Assembly (NCBI GenBank): GCA_016218715.1
Contig: JACRDG010000083.1
Span: 20,483 to 84,482 of the forward strand
Direction: 5' to 3'
Length of the DNA: 64,000 bases
DNA from: Desulfomonile tiedjei
Lineage (GTDB): Bacteria > Desulfobacterota > Desulfomonilia > Desulfomonilales > Desulfomonilaceae
The notes under the pieces: generated by a model
The model's database searches: none
The model's input: only the letters and a program-made list of their open reading frames with translations
Told to the model about the DNA's origin: nothing
Translations under genes and position numbers: made by a program
In this document: in pieces, positions 27,057-35,600 of the stretch
How positions within the stretch are numbered: position 1 is the stretch's first letter
Layout of the letters: each line of letters opens with the position of its first letter

Positions 27057-28883
27057 CTACTTCTCCAGTTCCGCGCAAAACTTTGCCAACTGGCCCGCCG
27101 CCGCCTCAAACCTCGACACTTCCTCAGCGATGGCTTCGGCGTGCTCCTTGCGTTTTACGTAAGCTGCCTCAATCGCGCCGTGGGTCGCCGCAATAGTCTC
27201 CTGAAACCGCTGGTCGAGGGTGAGACCGAAACGCCGGAACGCATCATTGAGATTCTGCAAGGTCGCCCACCGGAGATTCTCGACGTTGTGACGGACCAGC
27301 GTGTCGATCTGCCTCGACAAGCGTTTCTTCAATCTCGTCATCCTCATAGCTGCAGGGAGGAGCCTGTCGAGTGCTTCTTCGGGGACCACGATGGGGAGCG
27401 TAGGCACTCGCTTTCTCAGCACCCAGTGCGGACGGCGCTTCATTTCAAAGGCCTCGGAACTGTCCGGTGCATGATAGGGGATATCGAAAAGCTGTGCCGC
27501 GGCCTGACGAATCAACTCGATCAGATCGTCTGCCCGCTGCTGGTGCGGTCGCAGAGTCTGCGTCACCGACAGGCCAAAATTACGCGACACATCCTCTGCC
27601 GACGTCTGGAAAAAACCGGTTACCTCCTCGGCCAGTGCGTCCAGAATTTCCTGCTCCGAGACATCGCCGTCCCTCATCACTGAGAACGATGCCTCTACCA
27701 CACCTTCGAGGTGTTCCGAAGAGCGCTCGCGCAGGGACTCGGCTTCCTGTTCCAGTGCCCCCAAGGCCCGCTTTCGGTCGCCTGCGAGGAGATCCTGCGC
27801 GGCCAACCTCTCCCTCTCCGCGTGCTTCAGTTCCTGAGCGAAAACCTGTAGCCGCTCTTCCAGATCTTGGAGTGGCATCTGCAACGATTTTACGGACAGC
27901 CGTAACCGCATGATCACGTCTTCGAGCACATCCCGGGCCTTTCGGCCCAGCGCCTCGCGCAGCGCATTTGCCTTTTCGTAGGCGAGGAAGCAGACGAGAT
28001 GACTTTCAACCTCGTGAAGGCCGCTCTCGGTCCAGAGTTGAGAGTCCTCGAAGAGCTTCGCGTCCAATCCTCGACGCGCGGAGACACAGAACACGGGGTG
28101 ATCGTTGGTGACCCCGATCTTCTCTCCGACCACCTTCTTGAAGAACGTCAGTGCCGCGTGGCGCTCTTGCTCGTTCAGGTAATCGACCTTGTTGAAGATG
28201 AAGAACAGCCTGTTCACCCGTGACTTGACCTCTTTGAGGAACTCAGCCTCCACTTCGGTCAAGGGCGGATCTGCCGACACGACGAACAACGCTGCGTCAC
28301 ATTGAGGCAGGAAGCTGAGCGTGGCCTCAGTATTGTGCGTAAAGGTGGACCCGATTCCCGGTGTGTCGATCAAGACAACGCCGTGTTGGAGGATAGGAGC
28401 GGGATGAGAGATCTCCACCTGCAGCACACCCAGTCGGTTTTTCGGGTTGCCTTCTTCCGTCACAAAACCCTGGAGGATTTCCACGCAGGCTTCCAGGCTG
28501 TTTCCCGAGAATTCTTTGGCTGGCCGCTCGTCCTGGAACGAGACGCGCATCCGGATCTCATGGCCGTATTGGAGAAATGTTGGGATAGCAGTCAGCGGAA
28601 CCACCGAGGTGGGCAACAACGCCTCTCCGAGGAGCGCGTTCAGCAGCGTGCTCTTTCCGCGTTTGAATTGCCCGAGGACGGCGAGATGGAAACGCCCTTC
28701 CTCCAACCGGGTGCGAAGGAGGGTGAGTTTCTCTTTGTCTGAAGCGAACTGCGGCCCCAGTTCGTCGGCACTCTTGATTGCCTCCCCGAGCAGGAACTGA
28801 AAGTCGAGAGCTGCACGGGACGGCTCGTCATGCGCGCAGGAGACACTCACTATCTTTGAAAGCTGCAACGGGCCGGCATCCAC
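27057..28883 (-). CDS. Dynamin-like GTPase, first gene of the fluoride-riboswitch unit
   Basis: A 608-residue large GTPase. The G domain has G1 GQFKRGKST (71-79), G2 Thr in PLTAIPTFL, G3 DTPGIGS (173-179) and G4 NKVD (231-234), followed by long helical regions and coiled coil (LQDLEERLQVFAQELKHAER). No clear transmembrane paddle is seen. GTG at 28883 is preceded by GGAGG with 7 nt spacing. The open frame continues upstream through the riboswitch but that part is leader RNA. Bacterial dynamins remodel or protect membranes under stress; here the riboswitch implies induction by fluoride, an association I do not know as an established pairing. Confidence 0.9.
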   Translation of the reverse strand: MDAGPLQLSKIVSVSCAHDEPSRAALDFQFLLGEAIKSADELGPQFASDKEKLTLLRTRLEEGRFHLAVLGQFKRGKSTLLNALLGEALLPTSVVPLTAIPTFLQYGHEIRMRVSFQDERPAKEFSGNSLEACVEILQGFVTEEGNPKNRLGVLQVEISHPAPILQHGVVLIDTPGIGSTFTHNTEATLSFLPQCDAALFVVSADPPLTEVEAEFLKEVKSRVNRLFFIFNKVDYLNEQERHAALTFFKKVVGEKIGVTNDHPVFCVSARRGLDAKLFEDSQLWTESGLHEVESHLVCFLAYEKANALREALGRKARDVLEDVIMRLRLSVKSLQMPLQDLEERLQVFAQELKHAERERLAAQDLLAGDRKRALGALEQEAESLRERSSEHLEGVVEASFSVMRDGDVSEQEILDALAEEVTGFFQTSAEDVSRNFGLSVTQTLRPHQQRADDLIELIRQAAAQLFDIPYHAPDSSEAFEMKRRPHWVLRKRVPTLPIVVPEEALDRLLPAAMRMTRLKKRLSRQIDTLVRHNVENLRWATLQNLNDAFRRFGLTLDQRFQETIAATHGAIEAAYVKRKEHAEAIAEEVSRFEAAAGQLAKFCAELEK

Positions 28884-28944
28884 GGGGAATCCTCCTGGTC
28901 GAAACGTTTGGCGCAAAAGGCGCTCTGCCGAAAGGCCAAAAAAC

Positions 28945-28968
28945 AAAAAACCCGCCTTCCGGCAGGTT
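28945..28968 (-). terminator. Intrinsic terminator of the fluoride riboswitch
   Basis: On the minus strand CCTGCC-GGAA-GGCGGG (28966-28951) forms a tight GNRA-capped hairpin followed by TTTTTTGTTTTTT. It lies between the aptamer and the GTG of the GTPase gene, as expected of the expression platform. An alternative hairpin (TACCGCAA/TTGCGGT, 28990-29008) immediately 5' overlaps the aptamer 3' end and could be the switching element. Confidence 0.88.
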
Positions 28969-28997
28969 CCTCTAGGACGGATCTCCCACCGCAAGTT

Positions 28998-29056
28998 CTT
29001 TGCGGTAGGAGTCATCAGCCCTTCACGAGCGTTTTTGGGGGACTCCATCCCCTGGA
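28998..29056 (-). promoter_or_regulatory. Fluoride riboswitch (crcB motif)
   Basis: The minus strand reads GGGGATGGAGTCCCCC, AAAAACGC, then GGGCTGATGACTCCTAC. These are the invariant blocks of the fluoride aptamer in the right order and spacing: the GAUGG loop, the AACGC joint, and GGCUGAUGxCUCCUAC, whose ACTCC pairs with GGAGT in the characteristic pseudoknot. A promoter precedes and a terminator follows. In this class fluoride binding usually allows read-through, turning on downstream genes. Confidence 0.94.
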
Positions 29057-29064
29057 GCTTCATC

Positions 29065-29094
29065 AGATTACGGGTTTGCGGCGGAAAAAGTCAA
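29065..29094 (-). promoter_or_regulatory. Predicted promoter of the fluoride-riboswitch unit
   Basis: TTGACT (29094-29089) and TAATCT (29070-29065) are 18 nt apart on the minus strand, placing the transcript start within a few bases of the aptamer. The unit is therefore probably independent of the FAD dehydrogenase gene just upstream. Confidence 0.55.
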
Positions 29095-29115
29095 GCACGA
29101 TTTGGGAGAGCCGGC

Positions 29116-30480
29116 CTACGAGGCGATAACCCGATTTGCTATGACTTCGCCGGCCCTGAGGCCGCTGGCAGAAGCCTGGAGCAGGCTGCGGGTAATACCG
29201 GCGCCGTCCCCGATCGCAAAGAGGTTGCGCATCCCTGTTTCCAACTCCGGCGTGAGAGAAATGCGATTCGAATAGAATTTTACCTCCACGCCATACAGCA
29301 ATGTGTCACGCGAATAAATCCCCGGGGTAAGCTTATCCATGGCTTCGAGCATCTCCATGATGCTTTTGAGCAGGCGATAGGGAAGAACAAAGCTGAGGTC
29401 TCCGGGAACCGCGGTCTTCAACGTCGGGACCGTGGTGCTTCGAGCGATGCGATCCGCGTTGGACCGGCGCCCGTGCAGGAGATCTCCCAGGCGCTGAATC
29501 ATCACCCCATGACCCAGGATGTTCGCCAGTTCCGCGATGTACCTCCCGTAGCGGATCGGGTTGTCGAACGGCTCGGTGAACGACGAACTCACCAACACCG
29601 CGAAGTTCGTGTTATCCGTCCTCTTTCCCGCGTAGGAGTGTCCGTTGACGGTAAGGAGCCCGTCCAGATCCTCGGTGACCACTTCGCCGTACGGATTCAT
29701 GCAGAACGTGCGGGTCTTGTCTTCGAAGGTCCGGGAGTAGAGGACGAGTTTCGCTTCATAGCAGGTGGCGGTCAGTTTCTCGAGAATCGACGCCTGCGTT
29801 TCCACCCGCACGCCGATGTCAACCGGGTTGGGGCGAGAATCCAGGCCAAGCCTTTCCGCTTCTTGCCGCATCCAGCGCGCTCCCACTCGACCCGGCGCGC
29901 AGACCACGATGGGCGCCCGTATTTCGGTGTCGTCCGCGGTGACGATCCCCGCAGGTGCAGCTCCCTCGGTCAGGATGCGGTCGACCCGCGTCTCGGTGAG
30001 AACGTCCACGCGACCTGTGAGGCTCTCTCTCATGCGACTGAGGAACCCGAAACAGTTCTCTGTCCCCAGGTGTCGCATGCGGCTCGGCACCAGCTCCATC
30101 CCGGCCGCTCGGGCCTCCGTCTTCAGGTCGTCCAGCGCATCGGATGGGCCGCAATACACCTGACTGGGCGCCCCGAACCCCAGGTAAATCCCGTCCGCCT
30201 CGTCCAGAAGCCGGATCAAGGTGGCTCGGTCCAGATAATCTCCGAGGAAACCGCCAACCTCGGGGGAGAGGATAAGCTTCCCGTCGCTGAACGCGCCGGC
30301 ACCGCCCCAGCCGCACATGAGGTCCCTGCCTTGGCGGTCCCTGCTGGAGATGTCCTTGCCCATGTCCACCATCAGGACATGCGAAACCCCGGCTTCGACG
30401 AGTTTGAATGCGCAGAAGATTCCGGCTGGGCCTGCTCCGACGATGATGACGTCGTAAGAATTCCTCAAGCGCTCAGGCAT
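29116..30480 (-). CDS. FAD-dependent dehydrogenase (COG2509-like)
   Basis: A 454-residue flavoprotein with the N-terminal dinucleotide-binding loop DVIIVGAGPAGIFCAFKL and the closing FAD motif MRNLFAIGDGAGITRSLLQA. Between them are CGWGGAGAFSDGKL and CAPGRVGARW, typical of this uncharacterised family of NAD(P)/FAD oxidoreductases. ATG at 30480 follows GGAG with 7 nt spacing. Cytoplasmic. Its stop lies 60 bp before the fluoride aptamer; whether it is part of that response is unclear, as the riboswitch seems to have its own promoter. Confidence 0.88.
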   Translation of the reverse strand: MPERLRNSYDVIIVGAGPAGIFCAFKLVEAGVSHVLMVDMGKDISSRDRQGRDLMCGWGGAGAFSDGKLILSPEVGGFLGDYLDRATLIRLLDEADGIYLGFGAPSQVYCGPSDALDDLKTEARAAGMELVPSRMRHLGTENCFGFLSRMRESLTGRVDVLTETRVDRILTEGAAPAGIVTADDTEIRAPIVVCAPGRVGARWMRQEAERLGLDSRPNPVDIGVRVETQASILEKLTATCYEAKLVLYSRTFEDKTRTFCMNPYGEVVTEDLDGLLTVNGHSYAGKRTDNTNFAVLVSSSFTEPFDNPIRYGRYIAELANILGHGVMIQRLGDLLHGRRSNADRIARSTTVPTLKTAVPGDLSFVLPYRLLKSIMEMLEAMDKLTPGIYSRDTLLYGVEVKFYSNRISLTPELETGMRNLFAIGDGAGITRSLLQASASGLRAGEVIANRVIAS

Positions 30481-30689
30481 GATCGATCTCCCGGCATGCA
30501 GCGTAAGTGAAGAAAACCACCGTAGAATCCCGTGCAATTGCCGTTTCGTGTCTCATTTCATGAGAGGATAACACACTCGCCTCCCGATCGTCCTTGAATT
30601 CCCAGCCCGGTGGTCTTGATTGATTGTCTCGGCATGACGCACGTTTGGCCTTTTCATTTCTAACCTCGCAAAATCTCGTGATCTCATAC

Positions 30690-30718
30690 TTGACACCACT
30701 GTTTTCTGAACTTACTGT
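30690..30718 (+). promoter_or_regulatory. Predicted promoter upstream of the four-HTH gene
   Basis: TTGACA (30690-30695) and TACTGT (30713-30718) lie 17 nt apart, about 170 bp before the start codon. The 405-bp gap 30481-30885 shows no other clear feature. Confidence 0.5.
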
Positions 30719-30885
30719 ACAGAATGCACGAAGGGCGTCCCCGCGTAAGAGGGAAGTTGCCCGAGTTGACAATGAAAGGGGGGAGTCTGCGGACAGACCT
30801 GTTGAGGCGTCCGAAGTGTCTTCAGCAAAAGATGAGCTCGTGACACTTGAACCACAAATAATGTACGACCGCAGGGGCGAAAAAT

Positions 30886-31617
30886 ATGGCGTCAGCGAAT
30901 CAACAAGAAACGAGGCTCGTAAAGGCCCGTAAAGGTGGCCGAGACTCTTGGAATCTTAACCGTGCAATAGGACTTCTCAATGACGGGAAGACCTGTCGGG
31001 AAATAGCCGAAATCATGGGGCTTAGCCGCGAGCAGGTCTATGACGCTTTCAGAAGCCGAAGGATCGAGATAGTCCGGGACAAACGGGGCTCCAAACCCTC
31101 TTGGGACATGGACAAGGCAAAAGCCTTGGCAGACGAGGGGTACGCGATCTGTGAGATCGCCGAGATGATGAACCTGCCCCAGGACCTCGTCAGGTCCGGC
31201 TTTAAGAACAGAGGATGGAAGCCGCTGCACACCAAAAGCGGCAGACACGTCACGTGGGATGTGGAAACGGCAAAAGAACTCAGGGCACAAGGGTGGCGAT
31301 GGGTGGATATCGATCGGAAACTGGGCCTTTCTGCCGGCACTGTGCGACATCATTTCGTACGACACGATCTCCACGTTCCTCGGCGTCAGCCGAACATGCA
31401 GTGGGACATCCTCGAAGCCCGAAGACTGAGACAAAGGGGTCTCTCCTGGAAGGAAATCGGCGAGAAAGTCGGGACCGACGGAAACAACGTCCGCCGCGCG
31501 TTTGTGAGACGGGGGTGGCCGCTGGCCGCGGGGAAAGAACCCACGGTCAAAGGGATTCCGAAGCTTCGTGGCCGCCTACCCAATCTGAGAGGAAAGAGTC
31601 TTATCAGAAGCTCGTAA
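30886..31617 (+). CDS. Protein of four tandem helix-turn-helix units
   Basis: A 243-residue protein consisting almost only of four repeats of about 39 residues at W22-I60, W73-W111, W124-L162 and W173-W211, spaced 51, 51 and 49 residues apart. Each begins W(N/D)xxxA, has a Gly-turn and a tri-helical HTH core (for example CREIAEIMGLSREQVYDAFR, CEIAEMMNLPQDLVRSGFK), and ends FxxRxW/I/L. Linkers and tail are basic. No catalytic residues are visible. It should bind DNA over an extended site, like a beads-on-a-string reader; nucleoid, element-linked or regulatory roles are all possible. ATG follows AGGGG. I do not recognise a named family. Confidence 0.8.
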   Translation: MASANQQETRLVKARKGGRDSWNLNRAIGLLNDGKTCREIAEIMGLSREQVYDAFRSRRIEIVRDKRGSKPSWDMDKAKALADEGYAICEIAEMMNLPQDLVRSGFKNRGWKPLHTKSGRHVTWDVETAKELRAQGWRWVDIDRKLGLSAGTVRHHFVRHDLHVPRRQPNMQWDILEARRLRQRGLSWKEIGEKVGTDGNNVRRAFVRRGWPLAAGKEPTVKGIPKLRGRLPNLRGKSLIRSS

Positions 31618-31879
31618 GCCCGCTCGACACCGAGCGCCACGATTCCCGGCACCTCTGACCTGTGAAGGCACGGGGAAACGTTCGGGCGTTTGTCGTGGAG
31701 TGCCCTCATTCGTCTTGCCAGGCTCAGAGAAGGACTGTGATTCATCCCGAATCGATCTGCTGCTCCACATTACGTACAACTGCTTCCGCAACGACACGCC
31801 GCAGCAGGACGTGAGGAGGGAACTTCTCACTGACATCCCGGTCTTTCACCGCTGGCAATGATTGAAAGGCGGTGGGACG

Positions 31880-32161
31880 ATGGGTTCCCTGACCGACCTT
31901 ATTAATTCAGCTCAGGCCATCTTGGATAGCGGGTTCGATCTTCAAACGTTCCTCAGTTGGAAAACCATGGCCCTCCTATCTCTCCTCAGTGTGCTGGGTC
32001 CCTTCCACTATTATACTCAGCATTTCCGATGGATCGCAGCGGAGCAGAACGCACGAGGGCTTCTTGCCGGAGAAGGGATTCTGCTTGCCGCACAACAAGA
32101 AATCCTGAAACACCCGAGTCTGCTGGTGGCACATCAGAAACCGAACGCAAAGCCCGTGTGA
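31880..32161 (+). CDS. Small membrane protein of unknown function
   Basis: A 93-residue protein with one clear hydrophobic segment (TMALLSLLSVLGPFHYYTQHF) and a helical, Ala-rich C-terminal part. ATG at 31880 follows a G-rich sequence (AAAGGCGGTGGG). No family recognised. It lies 260 bp after the four-HTH gene on the same strand and just before a dispersed repeat. Reality is moderately supported by composition and start signal only. Confidence 0.45.
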   Translation: MGSLTDLINSAQAILDSGFDLQTFLSWKTMALLSLLSVLGPFHYYTQHFRWIAAEQNARGLLAGEGILLAAQQEILKHPSLLVAHQKPNAKPV

Positions 32162-32191
32162 TACCAATGCGCGATCAAAGAAGTAGTACTG

Positions 32192-32276
32192 CTGATGGGA
32201 GCTCCTGGGAGGTCTCCGGGGCGCAGTGAGGCTGTGCCGTCCGCAGCGGAGGAGACCTCCCAGGAAAAGCCCTTGG
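32192..32276 (+). repeat. Dispersed inverted-repeat element, family R2
   Basis: CCTGGGAGGTCTCC and GGAGACCTCCCAGG bound an ~60-bp unit containing AGGCTGTGCCGT. A reverse-orientation copy with about 85-90% identity by eye lies at 52935-53022, including the flank GGAAAAGCCCTT. Confidence 0.8.
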
Positions 32277-32286
32277 TAGGCTCCTC

Positions 32287-32550
32287 TCATATTGCCTGGT
32301 GAAAAGCGCATTGGTATGGGTCCGCGCGCGACAAGGAATCGCTATCGGGGGCCGACCTTCTATAATCGATTTCCTTTGAACTTGTTGTGCGCATGTTGTA
32401 CGCTGGCTGAGGAGAGAGACTGAGCAATTTTCTTCGCAGGTTCAGCGCCGCACGGGCGGTGGCTTCGACCAAGCATTCATGACCGGCATGAAGGAGCTTG
32501 CTGTCAGAGGTACGGTGGGGCCGGTATCCTTCCCGGTCTGTTTCAAACAT
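32287..32550 (-). CDS. Possible small ORF, divergent from the hybrid kinase
   Basis: An 87-residue frame (starting MFETDREGYRPHRTSDSK) with rather protein-like composition (HAGHECLVEATARAALNLRR). The ribosome binding site is poor and no family is recognised. It may be a real small gene or a chance frame in the ~500-bp gap before the kinase. Confidence 0.25.
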   Translation of the reverse strand: MFETDREGYRPHRTSDSKLLHAGHECLVEATARAALNLRRKLLSLSPQPAYNMRTTSSKEIDYRRSAPDSDSLSRADPYQCAFHQAI

Positions 32551-32657
32551 CACCCGAAAAGTCCAGCACGAAACGTCACGGAGTGACAAACCCTCGGCGC
32601 TTCCGTCACGCATACCCTGACTCGGGACTTGCCGGCCAGCGTTCTACGGAAAACGAA

Positions 32658-35600
32658 ATGGTAAAAGGATCGTCCACGGCCAACCCGTACGATGAAGAAG
32701 ATGCTGTCAGGGTTCGCGCCGCGCAGATCCGGCAATTGTATACCCAGTCGCGAGCCGGCATGATCGCGGCGTTGATTGGCGCGGTGCTGCTGGTACTCGC
32801 ATTCTGGGATGCCGTGCCGCGGGCGAACCTGATCGGATGGTTCGTTGCCTTCGTCGCACTGCAAATACCTCGCCATCTGCTCTGGTACAGTTTTCGGCGA
32901 ACGCAACCGGAAATGGAAGCAACGTTCCCCTGGGGGCGGTGGTTTGCGGTAGGTAGCGGTCTCACGGCACTATTGTGGGGCCTGTCCGCGGTGTTTCTCT
33001 TCCCTGAACACAGTCTTTTTCTTCAGTGTGTCCTGCTTGCCTTCGTTGCCGGAGTAGCCGGGTCAACGGCGGTTGCCCACGCGCCACTCCGCGAATGCTA
33101 TGTTCCGTCGATCCTCCTGTCGTTGTTGCCGCTTGGCGGGCGCCTTCTCTTCGATGGAGGCGACATTTTTGCCATGATGAGTGTCGCCGTTCTCGTGCTG
33201 ATTCTGGCGCTCATCGGGACCGGCGGAGCGGTCCATCGGATGGTTTCCGAGTCCATCAGGCTGAGGTTCGAGAAAGACGACCTGCTCGCCTCGCTCGAAT
33301 CGGCACGACAGGAGCTGGAAGCACGTGTTGAAGCACGCACGAGGGAATTGTCCCGTGCCAACGAAAGGCTCGAGGCGGAAGTTGCCGAACGCGTGCAGGC
33401 AGAACGCCGACTCAACCTCCTCTCGTCGGCAGTGGAGCAGAGCAGCGAGGGGCTGATCGTCGCGGATCTGCGCGGCACCGCGTTCTATCTGAACGAAGCA
33501 TTTGCTGAAGTCCACCATTATACCCGCCCGGAAGTCATCGGACACCATATTTCCGTTTTTCACACACCGGAACAAATGGCTGCGGTGGAACAAGCCAACC
33601 GGCAGGTCTTGGAAACCGGGGAGTTCAGCGGCGAGATCTGGCACGCGCGGCGAGATGGAACGAATTTCCCAACCCTCATGCACAATTCCGTGCTGCGAAA
33701 CGAGGCGGGGGAACCGATCGGCATCATCGGCACGATGCGGGAGATCTCGGAGCTGAAAAGATGGGAGGAGGACCTCAAACTCGAAAAGCAGCGATTGCAG
33801 AGCCTGTCGGAAAATGCGCCGTTCGCCATGGTGATGATCGGCAGCGACGGGAGGTTTCATTACGTGAATCCGAAGTTCGTGGAACTGTTCGGCTACAATG
33901 CAGACGAAGTTCCCGACGGGCGGACCTGGTTCCGCAAGGCATTCCCCGACCGCAAATACCGCCATGACGCAATTTCCACATGGCTCGAAGACCTGCAGTC
34001 ATGCGGACCGGGAGAACAACGCTCTCGGATTCTGTTGACGCGATGCAAAGACGGTAAGAGTAGGACCATCCACTTCAGACCGGTCCAACTGGCAACCGGC
34101 GAGCATGTGATGACGTGCGAAGACATCACCGAGCGCCACAATGCAGAACTGGCCCTGAGAGAGAGTGAGGAACGCTTCCGAACGGCCTTTCATACCAGCC
34201 CGGACGCGATCATCATCAGCCGCCTCAGAGACTCTGTTATCGTTGACATTAACGAAGGATTTACCGCTCTCACTGGATACTCTCGGGAAGCGGTGATCGG
34301 ACAGACCACACTGGATCTCCGCATCTGGGGCCACGAGCTTTACCGGGAACGATTTCTCGAGGGGATGGCGAAAGATGGGCAGGTGAGGAATCTGGAGGCC
34401 GAGTTTCGTCTAAGTGACGGTCGGCTTAGGAAGGGCCTGATGTCCGCGACGATCATGACCGTCCATGGCGAACCTCATATCCTCGCGGCGGCTCGGGACA
34501 TTCACGACTGGAAAGAGGCGTTGGAAGCGCTGAGAGAGAGTGAGCAACGACTCGAACTGGCACTGAAAGGTGCCGACCTGGGCCTCTGGGACTGGAACAT
34601 AGTGACCGGAGACGCGGTCTTCGATCAGCGCTGGGCGGAAATGCTCGAATATCCCCTCGCCGAGGTCCCGACCGAAGTTGCTGCCTGGCGCACACTCGTT
34701 CATACCGAAGACTTGCCTCGGGTTACGGCTGCGTGGGCTTCTCATTCTCAGGGGCGTACCCCCACGTACGAAATCGAGCACCGAATGCGCACCAGGTCGG
34801 GAAACTGGAAATGGGTCCTGGCCCGAGGCAAGGTGGTCGAGTGGGATCCGACCGGACGCCCGGTGCGTGCCACAGGAACGCACCTCGACATTACCCAGCA
34901 GAAGAAACTAGCGGAAGAGCGAGACCGCCTGTTCAATTTATCCCTCGACATGTTGGCCATCGCCGGGTTTGACGGGTTCCTCAAGCAACTCAACCCCGCG
35001 TGGCAACAGACACTCGGGTGGACACGGGAAGAACTCCTCGCTCGGCCGTATCTCGACCTCGTGCATCCGGAAGATCGACGCGATACCATGTCCGCGGGGG
35101 AACGTTTGCGCACCGGCAAGGCGGTCTATTCCTTCGAAAACCGCTATCAGTGCAAAGACGGCTCGTATCGCTGGATTTCGTGGAACTCCTTTCCCTTGCC
35201 CGAAGAGAAACTCATCTTCGCCGTAGCGCGGGACATTACCGAACACAAACGCAGTCAGGAAGAATTGGCAAAAGCACAAGCGCTCCTCTCCGCGGCAATC
35301 GAGCAGACCCCCGCGGGCATAATCGTCGCGGAAGCCCCGGACGCCACGATTATCGTTGCGAACTCGGCAGCGCTGGAAATGCGTTGCAAAACCGTTAAGC
35401 CTCCGGGCGACGAGCCGGTGAAGCTCAATCCGGAAGACTGGACGGTCTTTCATCCGGATGGCGCCCCCTTCGCTCCCGACGAACTTCCGCTCTCTCAGGC
35501 CGTGCGCCTTGGCGAAACGGTCAAAGACATGGATGCTGTGGTTCGCCATTCCACCGGCGAGGAAAGATGGGTTCTTGCCAACGCGGCCCCTGTCAGGAGC

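Noticed and set aside
29035..30510. A 491-codon plus-strand open frame
   Set aside because: Antisense shadow of the FAD dehydrogenase gene and the fluoride riboswitch.
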